This document shows positions 25,812 through 37,032 of a stretch of 64,000 nucleotides of DNA, in pieces. Source of the DNA: Rhynchopus euleeides. Its lineage: Eukaryota > Euglenozoa > Diplonemea > Diplonemida > Diplonemidae. The notes under the pieces were generated by a model that was not told the DNA's origin, searched no databases, and saw nothing but the letters and a program-made list of their open reading frames with translations. Within the stretch, counting starts at the first letter, position 1. Every line of letters starts with the position of its first letter. The stretch is taken from the NCBI GenBank assembly GCA_963210315.1, contig OY723246.1:1178001-1242000 (forward strand), written 5' to 3'. The translations under genes were made by a program, and so were the position numbers.

Positions 25812-27740
25812 GGGGGTCTTCGCTCCGGGTCAATTTGGGTCAACTTGGGTCAATTTGGGTCACCCTGGGGTTTTTCACCTTAGGAAAATGGGGGGCTTCG
25901 CTCCGGGTCAATCTGGGTCAGCTTGGGTCAGTGACCCGGAGCGAAGCCCCCCCCCTTAGGTGACCAAAAATAGGTGAAAATTTTTGCCTATTTTCCCTTG
26001 TGTCAAACTTGGAGTCTGACCCAAAAATCGGAATCTGTGACCCATGGTTTATATGGGCAAACCTGAAAATTTCCGACTTTTTCCTCAATTTTTCCCACTT
26101 CCTGGCCATACCTTTCCCGACCCAAAATCAAACAAATGCAGCGGAAAATGGCCAAAAATAGGCCAAAAAACCCCAAAATTTTTCCTATGGGAACGAACAT
26201 GGGGGTCTTCGCTCCGGGTCAATTTGGGTCAACTTGGGTCAATTTGGGTCACCCTGGGGTTTTTCACCTTAGGAAAATGGGGGGCTTCGCTCCGGGTCAA
26301 TCTGGGTCAGCTTGGGTCAGTGACCCGGAGCGAAGCCCCCCCCCTTAGGTGACCAAAAATAGGTGAAAATTTTTGCCTATTTTCCCTTGTGTCAAACTTG
26401 GAGTCTGACCCAAAAATCGGAATCTGTGACCCATGGTTTATATGGGCAAACCTGAAAATTTCCGACTTTTTCCTCAATTTTTCCCACTTCCTGGCCATAC
26501 CTTTCCCGACCCAAAATCAAACAAATGCAGCGGAAAATGGCCAAAAATAGGCCAAAAAACCCCAAAATTTTTCCTATGGGAACGAACATGGGGGTCTTCG
26601 CTCCGGGTCAATTTGGGTCAACTTGGGTCAATTTGGGTCACCCTGGGGTTTTTCACCTTAGGAAAATGGGGGGCTTCGCTCCGGGTCAATCTGGGTCAGC
26701 TTGGGTCAGTGACCCGGAGCGAAGCCCCCCCCCTTAGGTGACCAAAAATAGGTGAAAATTTTTGCCTATTTTCCCTTGTGTCAAACTTGGAGTCTGACCC
26801 AAAAATCGGAATCTGTGACCCATGGTTTATATGGGCAAACCTGAAAATTTCCGACTTTTTCCTCAATTTTTCCCACTTCCTGGCCATACCTTTCCCGACC
26901 CAAAATCAAACAAATGCAGCGGAAAATGGCCAAAAATAGGCCAAAAAACCCCAAAATTTTTCCTATGGGAACGAACATGGGGGTCTTCGCTCCGGGTCAA
27001 TTTGGGTCAACTTGGGTCAATTTGGGTCACCCTGGGGTTTTTCACCTTAGGAAAATGGGGGGCTTCGCTCCGGGTCAATCTGGGTCAGCTTGGGTCAGTG
27101 ACCCGGAGCGAAGCCCCCCCCCTTAGGTGACCAAAAATAGGTGAAAATTTTTGCCTATTTTCCCTTGTGTCAAACTTGGAGTCTGACCCAAAAATCGGAA
27201 TCTGTGACCCATGGTTTATATGGGCAAACCTGAAAATTTCCGACTTTTTCCTCAATTTTTCCCACTTCCTGGCCATACCTTTCCCGACCCAAAATCAAAC
27301 AAATGCAGCGGAAAATGGCCAAAAATAGGCCAAAAAACCCCAAAATTTTTCCTATGGGAACGAACATGGGGGTCTTCGCTCCGGGTCAATTTGGGTCAAC
27401 TTGGGTCAATTTGGGTCACCCTGGGGTTTTTCACCTTAGGAAAATGGGGGGCTTCGCTCCGGGTCAATCTGGGTCAGCTTGGGTCAGTGACCCGGAGCGA
27501 AGCCCCCCCCCTTAGGTGACCAAAAATAGGTGAAAATTTTTGCCTATTTTCCCTTGTGTCAAACTTGGAGTCTGACCCAAAAATCGGAATCTGTGACCCA
27601 TGGTTTATATGGGCAAACCTGAAAATTTCCGACTTTTTCCTCAATTTTTCCCACTTCCTGGCCATACCTTTCCCGACCCAAAATCAAACAAATGCAGCGG
27701 AAAATGGCCAAAAATAGGCCAAAAAACCCCAAAATTTTTT
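25812..27740. repeat. 389-bp tandem repeat, almost five units
   Basis: Units start at 25812, 26201, 26590, 26979 and 27368 and look identical by eye; the last is cut at about 27740. Each unit begins with the element's own TIR, followed by 10-bp repeats (GGGTCAATTT, GGGTCAACTT), TTTTTCACCTTAGG and an inverted pair of GCTTCGCTCCGGGTCA words. The near-identity implies recent amplification. The short ORFs that recur in each unit on both strands are not genes. Confidence 0.95.
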
Positions 27741-27761
27741 CCGGGGGGCTTCGCCCCCCGG
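27741..27761. repeat. GC hairpin with TTC loop
   Basis: CCGGGGGGC, TTC, GCCCCCCGG, exactly where the 389-bp array breaks off. Confidence 0.95.
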
Positions 27762-29250
27762 ACCCCCCACGCCACACGCACCTCCCGGCCGGTGGCCGGT
27801 TCGGTCGTCGTCGGCTGCGCTCAAAGGGCGTGCGGTAGCCGACGCCCTTTTGTGCTCGCCTCCTCCTCCCACACTTCAGTATGTCGTTTCATGTGAGTCC
27901 GTGTTCCTGCTTTGTTCTTCTGTCGACTGGGACGGGCCAGTCCTCGTGGGTTGCCGCCCGGTGTGTCCTCCCCTGGGACCCCCTCCTCCTCCCACCACTT
28001 GCATCTGGTTCAGCTTCAGTGAGAGCTGAGCGGGAGCCATACTTGCTCTCTTGGACCAATTGTTCGCAGTCCTGCATCATGACGAGTTAGGTATTGCCCA
28101 GTCGCAGCCATCCCCCGTCCCAGGTGTTCTCCCGTGGGCCAGCTCACCATCTGCAGGTCACCCCGTCACACACCAGTGGGCAGGCCCTGTCAACGAAATC
28201 GATGTGACTGCTCTTGCCGCAGGGCAACGGATGTGGGCCTGCATTGCATCCTGTTGCCGCTCAGTTCTGTTCCCACCGGAGCTTCTTCTTGCGCCGCAGA
28301 TCGAACAGCCTTTCGTGTGGTCGGCGCCGATCTTGTATAGAACGTAGGCAGTAGGCTGCTGTGGGTGACCTGCAGGTTACCCGTCCCTTTCGTGTAGGCA
28401 GCGCGAGAGGTGCGATGTTTTTGTGGGAGCACGGCAGCTGCCCCACACTCCATGCTGCTCTCTTGTCTGCTGTTTATGTTGAACAAGGTCTGGCTGCCAG
28501 TGATCTCGCTGGGGGTTGGGCAAACTAAAAAAGAGGTCGGGCACAGGGTGGCCGAGCTCGCGAGAAAAAAAGTGCAGCCCAACCCCGCCCCGACTTCCCG
28601 TGGTATGATGCAAACAGGATCGAATGCACGGCCACAGAACATTTTCACCCAATTCGAGAGGCACCGGATGTTGCTGCCTTTGGTCGTCCTGCTGGATCAA
28701 AAATCAGGAATCCAGCCCCCCAGCCGCCGGAGGCCACGGTAGTGAACATCCTGAAAGTCTTCGAAGGCTAGTCCCCACACCGGTTGGTGCTGTTGCACAT
28801 TCCAGGCGGGGATGGTCCTTCGCTTGGGGCATGATGAGGTGCGTTTCGATGAACACCATCAAGCCCCCAGCATGCCGTTGGGTTTTCATACGCTGCGGCG
28901 CATGAAAACTCGGCCACAAGGTCGAACCCAAAAGCCCCAAAATCTGACCCGGGAGGTAGGGCCGAGGGTAGGGCCATGCCACCCCTGGCGGCCCACCCTC
29001 CCAAACAATTACAGAAAAAGGGAGGTGGGGCCGCGGCCCCCTGCCAGCCCTGGCACGGGATCACTGCTGGCGGGTAGTTCAGGCTCGTGGCCCTCCTCGT
29101 TCCGATAGCCCCTCGGACATCCAAATGATTCACGTGCAGCAGCCCATGCGCAGAGAACGGTGTGCCGTCTTGTACAGCAACTGTTGGACAACTGTTGAAA
29201 TCGTTTTTCACCAAAAAAAATCACTCTGCGGGCCAAGTCGAAGATTTTTC
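27762..29250. other. unclassified interior of element C
   Basis: No gene recognised. A short stem (AAAGGGCGT at 27823-27831 with ACGCCCTTT at 27842-27850) and a partial copy of the 55-bp repeat (28713-28751) are present. Confidence 0.5.
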
Positions 29251-29345
29251 TGGGGACTTTTGGTGTCCCCAATTTTTCAATTTTCGAAAAATATGCTCAC
29301 TTTGCTAAACTGGACCCAACTCCCCACACTCTTTTTTTCCGACTT
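29251..29345 (-). repeat. shared module of G-run TIR elements, copy 3
   Basis: The complement reads AGAGTGTGGGGAGTTGGGTC, CAGTTTAGCAAAGTG, then a TATTTTTCG tract followed by a stem built on GGGGAC and GTCCCC. It lies about 45 bp inside the right TIR of element C. Confidence 0.85.
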
Positions 29346-29404
29346 TTTCACGGGTTTTTTCCGGTTTTTTTTGGTTTTTTTTGGCGGATGGAGCGAAGAC
29401 CCCC

Positions 29405-32343
29405 AACAGCCTCTATTTTTTTTGCCTTTTTCCAAAAGGGTTCTGTCTCGCACGTCACGCCGCGCCCGAAGCAGCAGCAAGGGAGGGGGTGTGGTGGTGT
29501 TTTTTTTATAAAACAAGAAATCTATTCAGAAGCACACAACAGGAACCACGCTGGGAGAGGTTTACTCATCCCCGCCCCAGCAGAAGCCGATCGCCAACCC
29601 TCGAGATTTGGGGTTTTCGATTCGTGTGACAAGCTGACAGGGTTTCACGCCCACCACCCACGCCCCCAGGCCTCTGTTTTTTTCTCCCAACAAGATGCTT
29701 TGTCAGGTGGGTTTTCTCGTTTATCCTTTGTTTTCCCCATGAATGTTCCTGCATGAACCCCAGTTATATCCTTTTGTTTGGCTGGCCCCACCTGGGCCGG
29801 TGTTTCTTGTTGTGTTGAACATCGAAAGAAAGGAATGGTTCATTTTTTTGTTCGAGTGTGTCTCCATCTTCTTCTGTGACAGAACTCCGCCGTTCTGGCA
29901 TCTACGCGTGTCGTTCGGCTGGCGTTCGTGGCGGGGGAATAACAGAACAGACACTGACCAACCGATCATTCTAATTTGAAAAAAAAAATATTCCGCCTGG
30001 AAAAGCAAGTTACAGGCTGATGCTGGTATGCTGCTACACTGGTGTTTACACTTCGGCCTTCGTGACTCCTGGCACCCGCATCCATGAGGCCATCCCACAT
30101 ACCCCCAGTCCTGTGCGTGGCCCGTTCCTTTCTGTGCCTTCAGCTGGGTGCAGAAGAAGCAGCCTGAGCACCCGTGGCCTGCTGGTAGTTTTGGTGCAGA
30201 GTCGAGGTTCCCCGGTGCGATGACCCCTTCGGCATTTTTCACGAGTTACAAGCGACCGTACAGTGAAGTCGCGGTGTGACAACAAGACCTCGTAAGACTG
30301 AAGCTTGAGGGTTGCCATTTCACATGGCCTTCACACCGCCTTAGGGCACAAGTTTGCATTCATCACAGTTGCACACGAAATGAAAAGTGGTTCGGTGATG
30401 TTCATTTTACAGTGGCTTGGCAGGGTGGCTCGTCCTTTAGCGTAATACCCATATGTTCTTGGATGAGTCCCCCCGCTGTGTTTGTGGCCAGCCCCATTAT
30501 CAGGGTGACTGCCAGGCTTCCTGGCTGCACGGTCCTGTGTGGGTCAATTTTTTTTTGGCAGAACATCTCGCTTTTCGCACGAAAAAGACTCGCGGCAGCA
30601 TTCTGTACCCTGCGCACGATCAGACACCGTTCGTACAAACAAAGAACGCAACGCCAACTCTTCTTTGCCGTGCCTTGTTTGGCGGCCTGCTCTTGGCCGA
30701 CAGTCTCATCTCAATCCCCCAAACCCCTCGTAAAGTGCAACACAGCAGGTGCTCTGTGATTCACCCTCCATTCACTTATATTTGAAGAAGTGATGTGTGT
30801 TTCCCTCCAACCGCCCCCACACCCCCCAACCCTTCCCTTTGTCATATTTTTGGCATATTTATGGGGGTGCTTGTGGCCAGTTACGAGCCGACGAAGCGTA
30901 GCGATGTTGCTATGTAACGAAGGACTATTGCACCCCTCCGAATCTTCAGGATTTGCCTTCATGCCACAGGGCCTTCACACTGCCCTGGACACAAGAGTGC
31001 GCTCAGTGTGTTGTTTTACCTTTGCTGGAGAGGTTGGTTCAGCCTTAGAGTGGAAGGAGCACGCCTCCAGGTGAGCGAGTAGGTGCTGCGTTTTGTTTTG
31101 TTTTTCTTTGGAGGCCTCCGCTATGAGCAATCTTTCGGCGAAGTTCGGCGATCGCCTCCCATGAACAGGAGGAAATGCACCAAAAACGCACCGCTTTCAG
31201 CACCGTAGCGAAGACTCCATTTTTTCTTTATTGCTGGCTTTGCCCTCGCCACCGCTATCCTATTTACTGGTAGACTATCTCTAATTGCGTCACCGGTGGC
31301 GGGCACTTCGCTGTCCTATCTGCACCATTTTTGTGACAACCGACCCCTTGTTCTCGAGCAACGAAGCCCGCGAACAGCGCATGCGCTCATCAGCATGTCA
31401 CGAACCAGCGCACAGACAATTACCATCAGATCTGACCTGGATCGTGCTGCGCGCACACAGCTATGACTTCTGGAGCCGTGAGAGCAAGGTGTCTGTGTGC
31501 CCCTTCCAATCACCGAATTTGCCTTGTGGATTGAAGATGATCGACGATTTGGCAGCAAAGCCTTTTTCCAAAAGGAACCCATTGCGCTGTGCACCAATAG
31601 GTCCGAGACACGCCCATTGATTTGGGGCATCCAGATTGGGCCCCAAGGCCACCAAGGGGGCGGTTTTGGGGCCCAATCTGGCGTGCCCCCTACTGCATTT
31701 GGAAAGGCTTTCGGGGGAAAATACACCACGCCTTGAAGTGTCGTGAGCCGCCACCCCCCTCCCCAATCCACCCGCCCCCCGTCTCTCCAACAGTATTCTA
31801 TTGTTAGCCTCTGTCTTGCAGCCTTAGTTTCCACCATCCTGGCTCACACCTGATGCAACGCACCAGGGGAAGGTGGTGTGTTTTGCCTCGAAACACAACG
31901 AGCATCGGGTGACCACCACAGAGCGTGGCGTCTTGCATCTGACAAGTTTTGCCCTGTTTTTTACCACAACAGGGAACCTGTCAGTGTCAGAAAGATAGTA
32001 GGCAGCGCTTGGGCAACAAATTCAACCTCCTCATCAGGCTGCGGAGTTGCTTTTGTTTCGCCCGGATTTGGCGCACAAACAAATCAGGGCCGCATCATCC
32101 CGGTGACACACACACACACACACCTTGATCCGGCAGCCCGAGTCTGTGTTCAAAACAACACCACCAAACTGTCGTTGCACCCCCCCCCCCCCCCTTCCCT
32201 CTTGCGACTCATTCACCCGGTTGCTTCAGTAGTAACATCATCACCACCCCTGCAGCCCCCCCCCCCCACTTCTCCTTCTCGAGGCGCCTTTCTCCTTTGT
32301 GTGCTGCTGGGGCCACCTCCCCTCCTCCTCCGCCTTCTGCGCG
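29405..32343. other. spacer upstream of the dynein gene
   Basis: No coding region recognised. A perfect 16-bp inverted repeat CCAGATTGGGCCCCAA (31631-31646 / 31666-31681) forms a hairpin. A CA microsatellite (32105-32123) and C-runs (32180-32194, 32258-32269) precede the start codon. Confidence 0.5.
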
Positions 32344-35262
32344 ATGCCGTCGAAGGCGAAGCTTGCGAAGAAGCAAGAAGAGGAGCAGAAGCGTCAGGAG
32401 GAGCTGCAGAAGAAGGCCCACGATGCGGCTGAAAAGCTGTTCAAACAACACGAGCGGGAGCGGGCTATCAACGAGAAGGCGGATAAGACGAAGCGGGAGG
32501 CGGAGCAGCAGATGCGCATCACGGAGAGGGACAGGCTTGCGAAGGAGCAGCAGGACTACGCGCCTCTCGGGAGTGGCAAGCAGTACCGCCTGGAGCTTGC
32601 TCTGAGGGAGTACCATAAGCTGAAGAACTGGGCGACAATCGTGCAGGAGTCCTGGCTTCCCGATGTCAACGATGAGGGGGACATCAATGCATTCCTCTCG
32701 TCGTGCGACGACATCGAGACGCCTGCCACAGAGGAGAGAAAGCGTGACCTGCAGAGCGACTTCCATGTCATCGGTGAGGCGTACGACCTGGCTGATGCAA
32801 TCCTGATACAGCGCGACCGTGCCATCGCGGCGGAGGCTGGGAGCGACCGTGCTGCTGCTGCGGAGATTGCAAAGCATAGGCGGAACCTCTGCCGCATCTA
32901 CAGCGTGGTGATGGCGAAGCTGGACAGCGTGACATCCAATGTCCTGCAGTTCCTCGATAAGTATGTCGACCGCGACGAGGAGCAGGGCATCACGCTGTGC
33001 CATGAGAACCGTGCCCTGCGGTATGGGCTGTGGGCTGGGGACAAGAGGCCCAGGCACCGTGGCGTGGACTACCGGGAGCTGGGCATCTCGATCGGCCCGA
33101 AGGAGGGTGCCTACCTCCCGAAGGCGATGGATTTGGTGAAGGATCGTGGGATCCGCGTGATGCAGCTCAACTTCGACCCCATGTCGCTGAAGGCGGAGAA
33201 GAAGGGCACGCAGTACCACGCCCTTGCCTGCGTGCTGCACCTCGATGTGCTGCAGTACCCCAAGATCCCTGTGCAGCTGAAGGAGTGGACGCTGCGCCAT
33301 GAGACCAGCCTTGCCCACGGGCTGCGCCGCCACCCCTACCCCCCCGCGCAGGGGAGCGAGACGGAGGGGGCGAAGCCCATCAAGGTGTCGTTCGTCGTGC
33401 CGCCCAACATCGTGGTGCGCCACCTCGCCCCGTTCATCGGGCTGTGGAGCGAGAAGGACGGGGAGTGGCAGATGGAGGGGACGAGCGATTTCGACTACAA
33501 GAGGGAGGCGCGGACCGTGACGTTTGCGACGCAGAACCTGTCGTGCATGGCGATCATTCAGGACAAGGGGTTTGACGTGCCGTATGAAGAATGGAGCCTC
33601 ATGCCTGTTAGCGACGACGAGGTTCTGTACACTGTCGAAGGGAGACGCCGTGGCGAGATCTCCGACAGGGAGGTGCAGATCCTGGTCCGTGACAACATGT
33701 GCAAGGTGATCGCCCCCGACGAGAAGGAGCTCGACTTCCTCCGCGTGTGGCACACGCCGGCAACCCTGCTGCGGCATCTCGCCGACTCGGGGTTCAACTT
33801 CGTCTTCTGCGATGAGGACGCTGCCTTCTTTTCGGAGGTGCTTCCGAAGTCCCGCAAGATCGAGCTCCTCGCCTACGACGACATGGCCTCATTCTGCTCG
33901 ACATATGGGTTTGCCAGCTCCAGGCACAACGCGGTCCGCCCTGGCCTCCAACCAGGCACCACCTGTGAGGACCCTTCGATGTGTCTCTTCCGTGTGACCA
34001 AGGTATGCTATAGCCTTTGCCAGGGTGTGCGCAAGCAAGAGGTGTGTGTGGTGTGATGTAGTGGCCCTCTAGAGGCAGCGGTGCGCACATCGGATTTCAC
34101 TCGGGTGTGACACGAAACAAAAGGCTGATGTGTGTGTGACTACCAGGTGCCACCGATGCTTTCTAAAAAAGTCTCGTGTGTGTGGGTGGCGTGTTGGGCA
34201 GAGGCAACAAGAGGGGGGAGATGCGACAGTGTGGGACTACCGTCATGGGGTCAGGCGAGGCAACAAGCCCCAGTCTGAATTGGCCCCCTGGGGCAGTTCT
34301 CCTTCGTTGGGGCGGGTCTGGGGGGGTATAAATCGATTCAAGCTCAATGTTCTGCGGGGTCCGAAATATTGCCACGTTTTTTCAGGGCCTGCGCCCGGAA
34401 GGGTCGACGACTTGGAAGGTTGACACGCGCGACTCTGCACAGTGGGAGACTCTCAGGTATGACTGCCAAGGAAGATGTAGTGGTTTGGGTGCACGGTGGC
34501 CAGGATTTTGTGGGATATGGAAACGGGATATCCCGTGCCATGTGCCAGCACAGGCCAAACGATTGTTTGGTTGGGCAGGCGCCAGGCACTGAGGGGTGGC
34601 GTCACAAATGCCAAATTGCTTATTGTTCGCTCGACATAGCCAACCGGGGGGAAAATCTGTGCCTTTCGCTGGATCTTGCGACCCTACTTCACACCACTTC
34701 ATCAGACTGGGAGTGGTGTACACAAAGAGAGAGCCTTGCCTTCCTACAAAACAACTTTTGGCAGTAATTGGTTTGTTGCCTCGTTTTGCTGTCACTTCAC
34801 GATCCAGCGGGGGGTACAGATAGTTTTTGGCCGTGCTCGAGCAGCCTCCGGTTTTTGCGCCTTCGACTCGAAGCCCATCAACTGTGTTCTGCACACCACC
34901 ACCGCCACCACTGCCACTCTTTCCGTCAGCTGAGATGGTTTGAAGGTTTTGTGGAATACTGAGAAGTCAGTGCACCGTGAGGATACCCAGCGCCCCCATA
35001 TCCTCCACACCACCACAACCCCCAACACTGCGGCAGATACGGGGTCGGGACATGCACTGTCACACAGTGCAGCGAGGAGAGCACTACCGCAGACGTGCGT
35101 TGTGCTGAGGGGCATGAATCGCACCTCAATCTGTTTATGACTAAGACCGCTAACCCCGAGGCTGCGTCGGAGGCACACCGGCGGTTTGATAACGGGAACC
35201 TGCTGCTGCACTCCGCTGTGAAGGAGATTCTCACGCTGACCCGGCCGCTCAGCTTTGGGTAA
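32344..35262 (+). CDS. DNAI7: axonemal dynein-associated protein, DNAI7/CASC1/IC97 family
   Basis: Inner-arm dynein I1 light/intermediate-chain-like component of cilia and flagella. Exon 1 is 32344-34002 (553 residues). Exon 2 is 34386-34456, bounded by CAG and GTATGA. A last exon 35093-35262 encodes HLNLFMTKT, then AHRRFDNGNLLLH and the end LTRPLSFG. Linking exon 2 and the last exon in phase needs an 11-base exon at 34935-34945, which gives R-W-F-E; this is inference. The N-terminus (1-75) is a K/E-rich coiled coil typical of the family. From about residue 355 come the family segments VVRHLAPFIGLW, DVPYEEWSLMPV and FLRVWHTPATLLRHL. The predicted total is about 636 residues, somewhat shorter than the human protein. 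It implies a flagellated life stage. Intron 2 contains a MITE. The symbol is by homology of motifs; no database check was possible. Confidence 0.85.
34655..34821. mobile_element. GCTGGATC-ended MITE, copy 2, in an intron
   Basis: Terminal inverted repeat of 21 bases (ATCTGTGCC, TTTCGCTGGATC versus GATCCAGCG, GGGGGTACAGAT; about 17 of 21 paired). 167 bp, inside intron 2 of the DNAI7-like gene. Confidence 0.87.
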
Positions 35263-35898
35263 CACCACCAGGCACACCCGCATGCCAGCGGGAAAGCTCC
35301 CACCCTTTGTCCAGCGCGGTTCTTGCCGTCGTCTGACATTGCGGCATATGACCCGCTGCTCTAGCCCTGTGGCCTTTCGGCCCCATTTACACCAGCACTG
35401 CAGGACAGCGCACTCCCCTGCCTGTTGTCTCTGCCTGGCTGCACAGCTGCACCACAGGGCAGCATGACGTGGGAGCGATGCGTCCAGCACTGCTGCATCT
35501 TGATAGGGCGTGTGCCCTGTGGTCTAATATGAGGGTCGGGGAGGGGGTGGTGGTGGTGGCGTGCAGTGCCAGCCACAGCCACATTTCCTCCCCGGTTCTC
35601 ATGATGCGTGCCTGCAAAGGTAGGGATCTTAGTCGATGTGAGGGTGCCCCCCCCCCCCCACCCCCTGCCTCCTCACCCCTGCGAGTTTGCATGCGTTTTG
35701 CCCGGCTTTTCGGCGCACAGGCAACCTGACAGCCATGACCCACCACCCCCACGCACCCCAACTGATAACACACCCACACCCACCCGCCCTCAGAGCCCCG
35801 TCTCGGCACACAGCCCTCCCTCTACCCTCGCTTAGCACCTTGTTGTTGTTTGCCTCTTCTTGCTACTCTTTGTCGCTTGCCGTAGTGTTAGCCGCACG
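35263..35898. other. spacer between the dynein and acyltransferase genes
   Basis: Pyrimidine-rich, with a C-run at 35648-35660 and CACCC-rich sequence before the next ATG; presumed 3' UTR and promoter. No clear TATA. Confidence 0.5.
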
Positions 35899-37032
35899 AT
35901 GATGGGTATTGTGCTGGGTTCCGCGGTCCTCGCGGTCGCCATCTGGGTGGGCCTGCTGAGCCTCCGTATCCCCCTGCTGGCGAAGGTCGGGTGCTACTGG
36001 TTTGGCGTCGTCGTCGCCATCGCCCTCAGCACCGCTGGGGTTGCGACACACATCGCCTCAGCCCTGCTCCCCAGCAGCACTGCCTCCGCGTTTGCCTGCA
36101 AGTGTGCTGTGCTGGCCTTCCGCGCCACGCTGCTGCTCAACCCGCAGGTCAACGTGCGCGGCACGCCCGAGTGGGACAAGCTGCCGAGGCGTGCTGTGGT
36201 GCTGCTCAACCACACCTCGTGGCTCGACTCCGTCATCTTCGTCGCCTGCACGCCGCTGGGGGCCATCCACAACTTCCGCACCCTGCTGAAGGCACAGCTG
36301 CTGGATATCCCCCTCGCTGGGCATGTGTTCAAGACAGCAGGCCACTTCCCTGTGTACTTCCACAAGGACGAGGAGGGGAGCTGGTCCATTGACAAGGAGC
36401 GCCAGGCCCCTGTGCAGAAGCGCCTCGAGAAGTTTGTCCAGAACGACGATGCCTACCTCTCGTTCTACCCGGAGGGGACGGTCAACAAGGACCCGCGCAC
36501 GCTCCTGTCCTTCCGCCGTGGGTCCTTCCAGCTTCCGGTTGACGCCGATCTGCCTGTGTATGCGTTCCTGATGGTGGGCAACGAGGCGTCGTGGCCCGCA
36601 GGCGGTCTGCCCGGCCTGCCTGCCGACATCGACGTCAAGCTGTTCCGCGTGTGCGACAAGGTCAGCAAGCTTCCGGAGAACGTGCGCAACGCCACTGCGC
36701 TGTCGGAGTACACCCGTGACATCATGCAGAACGTATGTCTGGCGTGTGTTTATATCGCATTAGCGAGCCCTTAGGGCGGGTGCATGTCACACCAAGAGGA
36801 GGCGCTCGTTGGGTTCGGCATCCGAGTCTCTTCAACGTTGTTCTGCCACAGCTAGTTTTGTGTGTGTTGATCAGCTTTGCACTGCACTGGTCTGCGGATG
36901 TTCTGTCAGTAGTTTTCACCGGTCGCCCAACAAGCAAACAAACGAACCAACACCCACCCCCAACAGGATCTCAACAGCATGCTTGCGCTGCGGGAGGGCC
37001 CCACACCCCTGGCCACGAAGAAGGTCGAGTGA
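35899..37032 (+). CDS. membrane lysophospholipid/glycerol-3-phosphate acyltransferase (PlsC/LPLAT family)
   Basis: Transfers an acyl group from acyl-CoA or ACP to a lysolipid in membranes. Exon 1 is 35899-36732 (278 residues), the intron is 36733-36966 (GTATGT...CAACAG), and exon 2 is 36967-37032 (21 residues and TGA), all in phase 0; total 299 residues. Two hydrophobic segments lie at about 3-24 and 28-50. The catalytic NHxxxxD motif is NHTSWLD (104-110), the glycine/basic block is GHFPVYFHKD (148-157) and the substrate motif is YPEGT (190-194). Length and order fit AGPAT-like enzymes. A start 13 codons upstream is open, but ATG-ATG at 35899 directly precedes the hydrophobic helix. The exact acceptor lipid cannot be told. 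Confidence 0.88.

Larger units (their letters stand above)
25812..29404. mobile_element. G-run TIR satellite-carrying element C (389-bp satellite)
   Basis: Exact 15-bp terminal inverted repeats GGGGGTCTTCGCTCC (25812-25826) and complement (29390-29404), flanked by the direct duplication AAC (25809-25811, 29405-29407). The left half is five tandem 389-bp units; the right end carries the shared module in inverted orientation (29251-29345). Between them is about 1.5 kb of unclassified DNA with no transposase. Confidence 0.82.

Noticed and set aside
26044-27896. Repeated ORFs of 102, 70, 65 and 63 codons on both strands
   Set aside because: Each is the same segment of the 389-bp unit; both strands are open by chance and there is no start context or family.
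32209-33777. 522-codon minus-strand ORF
   Set aside because: Antisense of the DNAI7-like exon 1, which has family motifs and splice structure.
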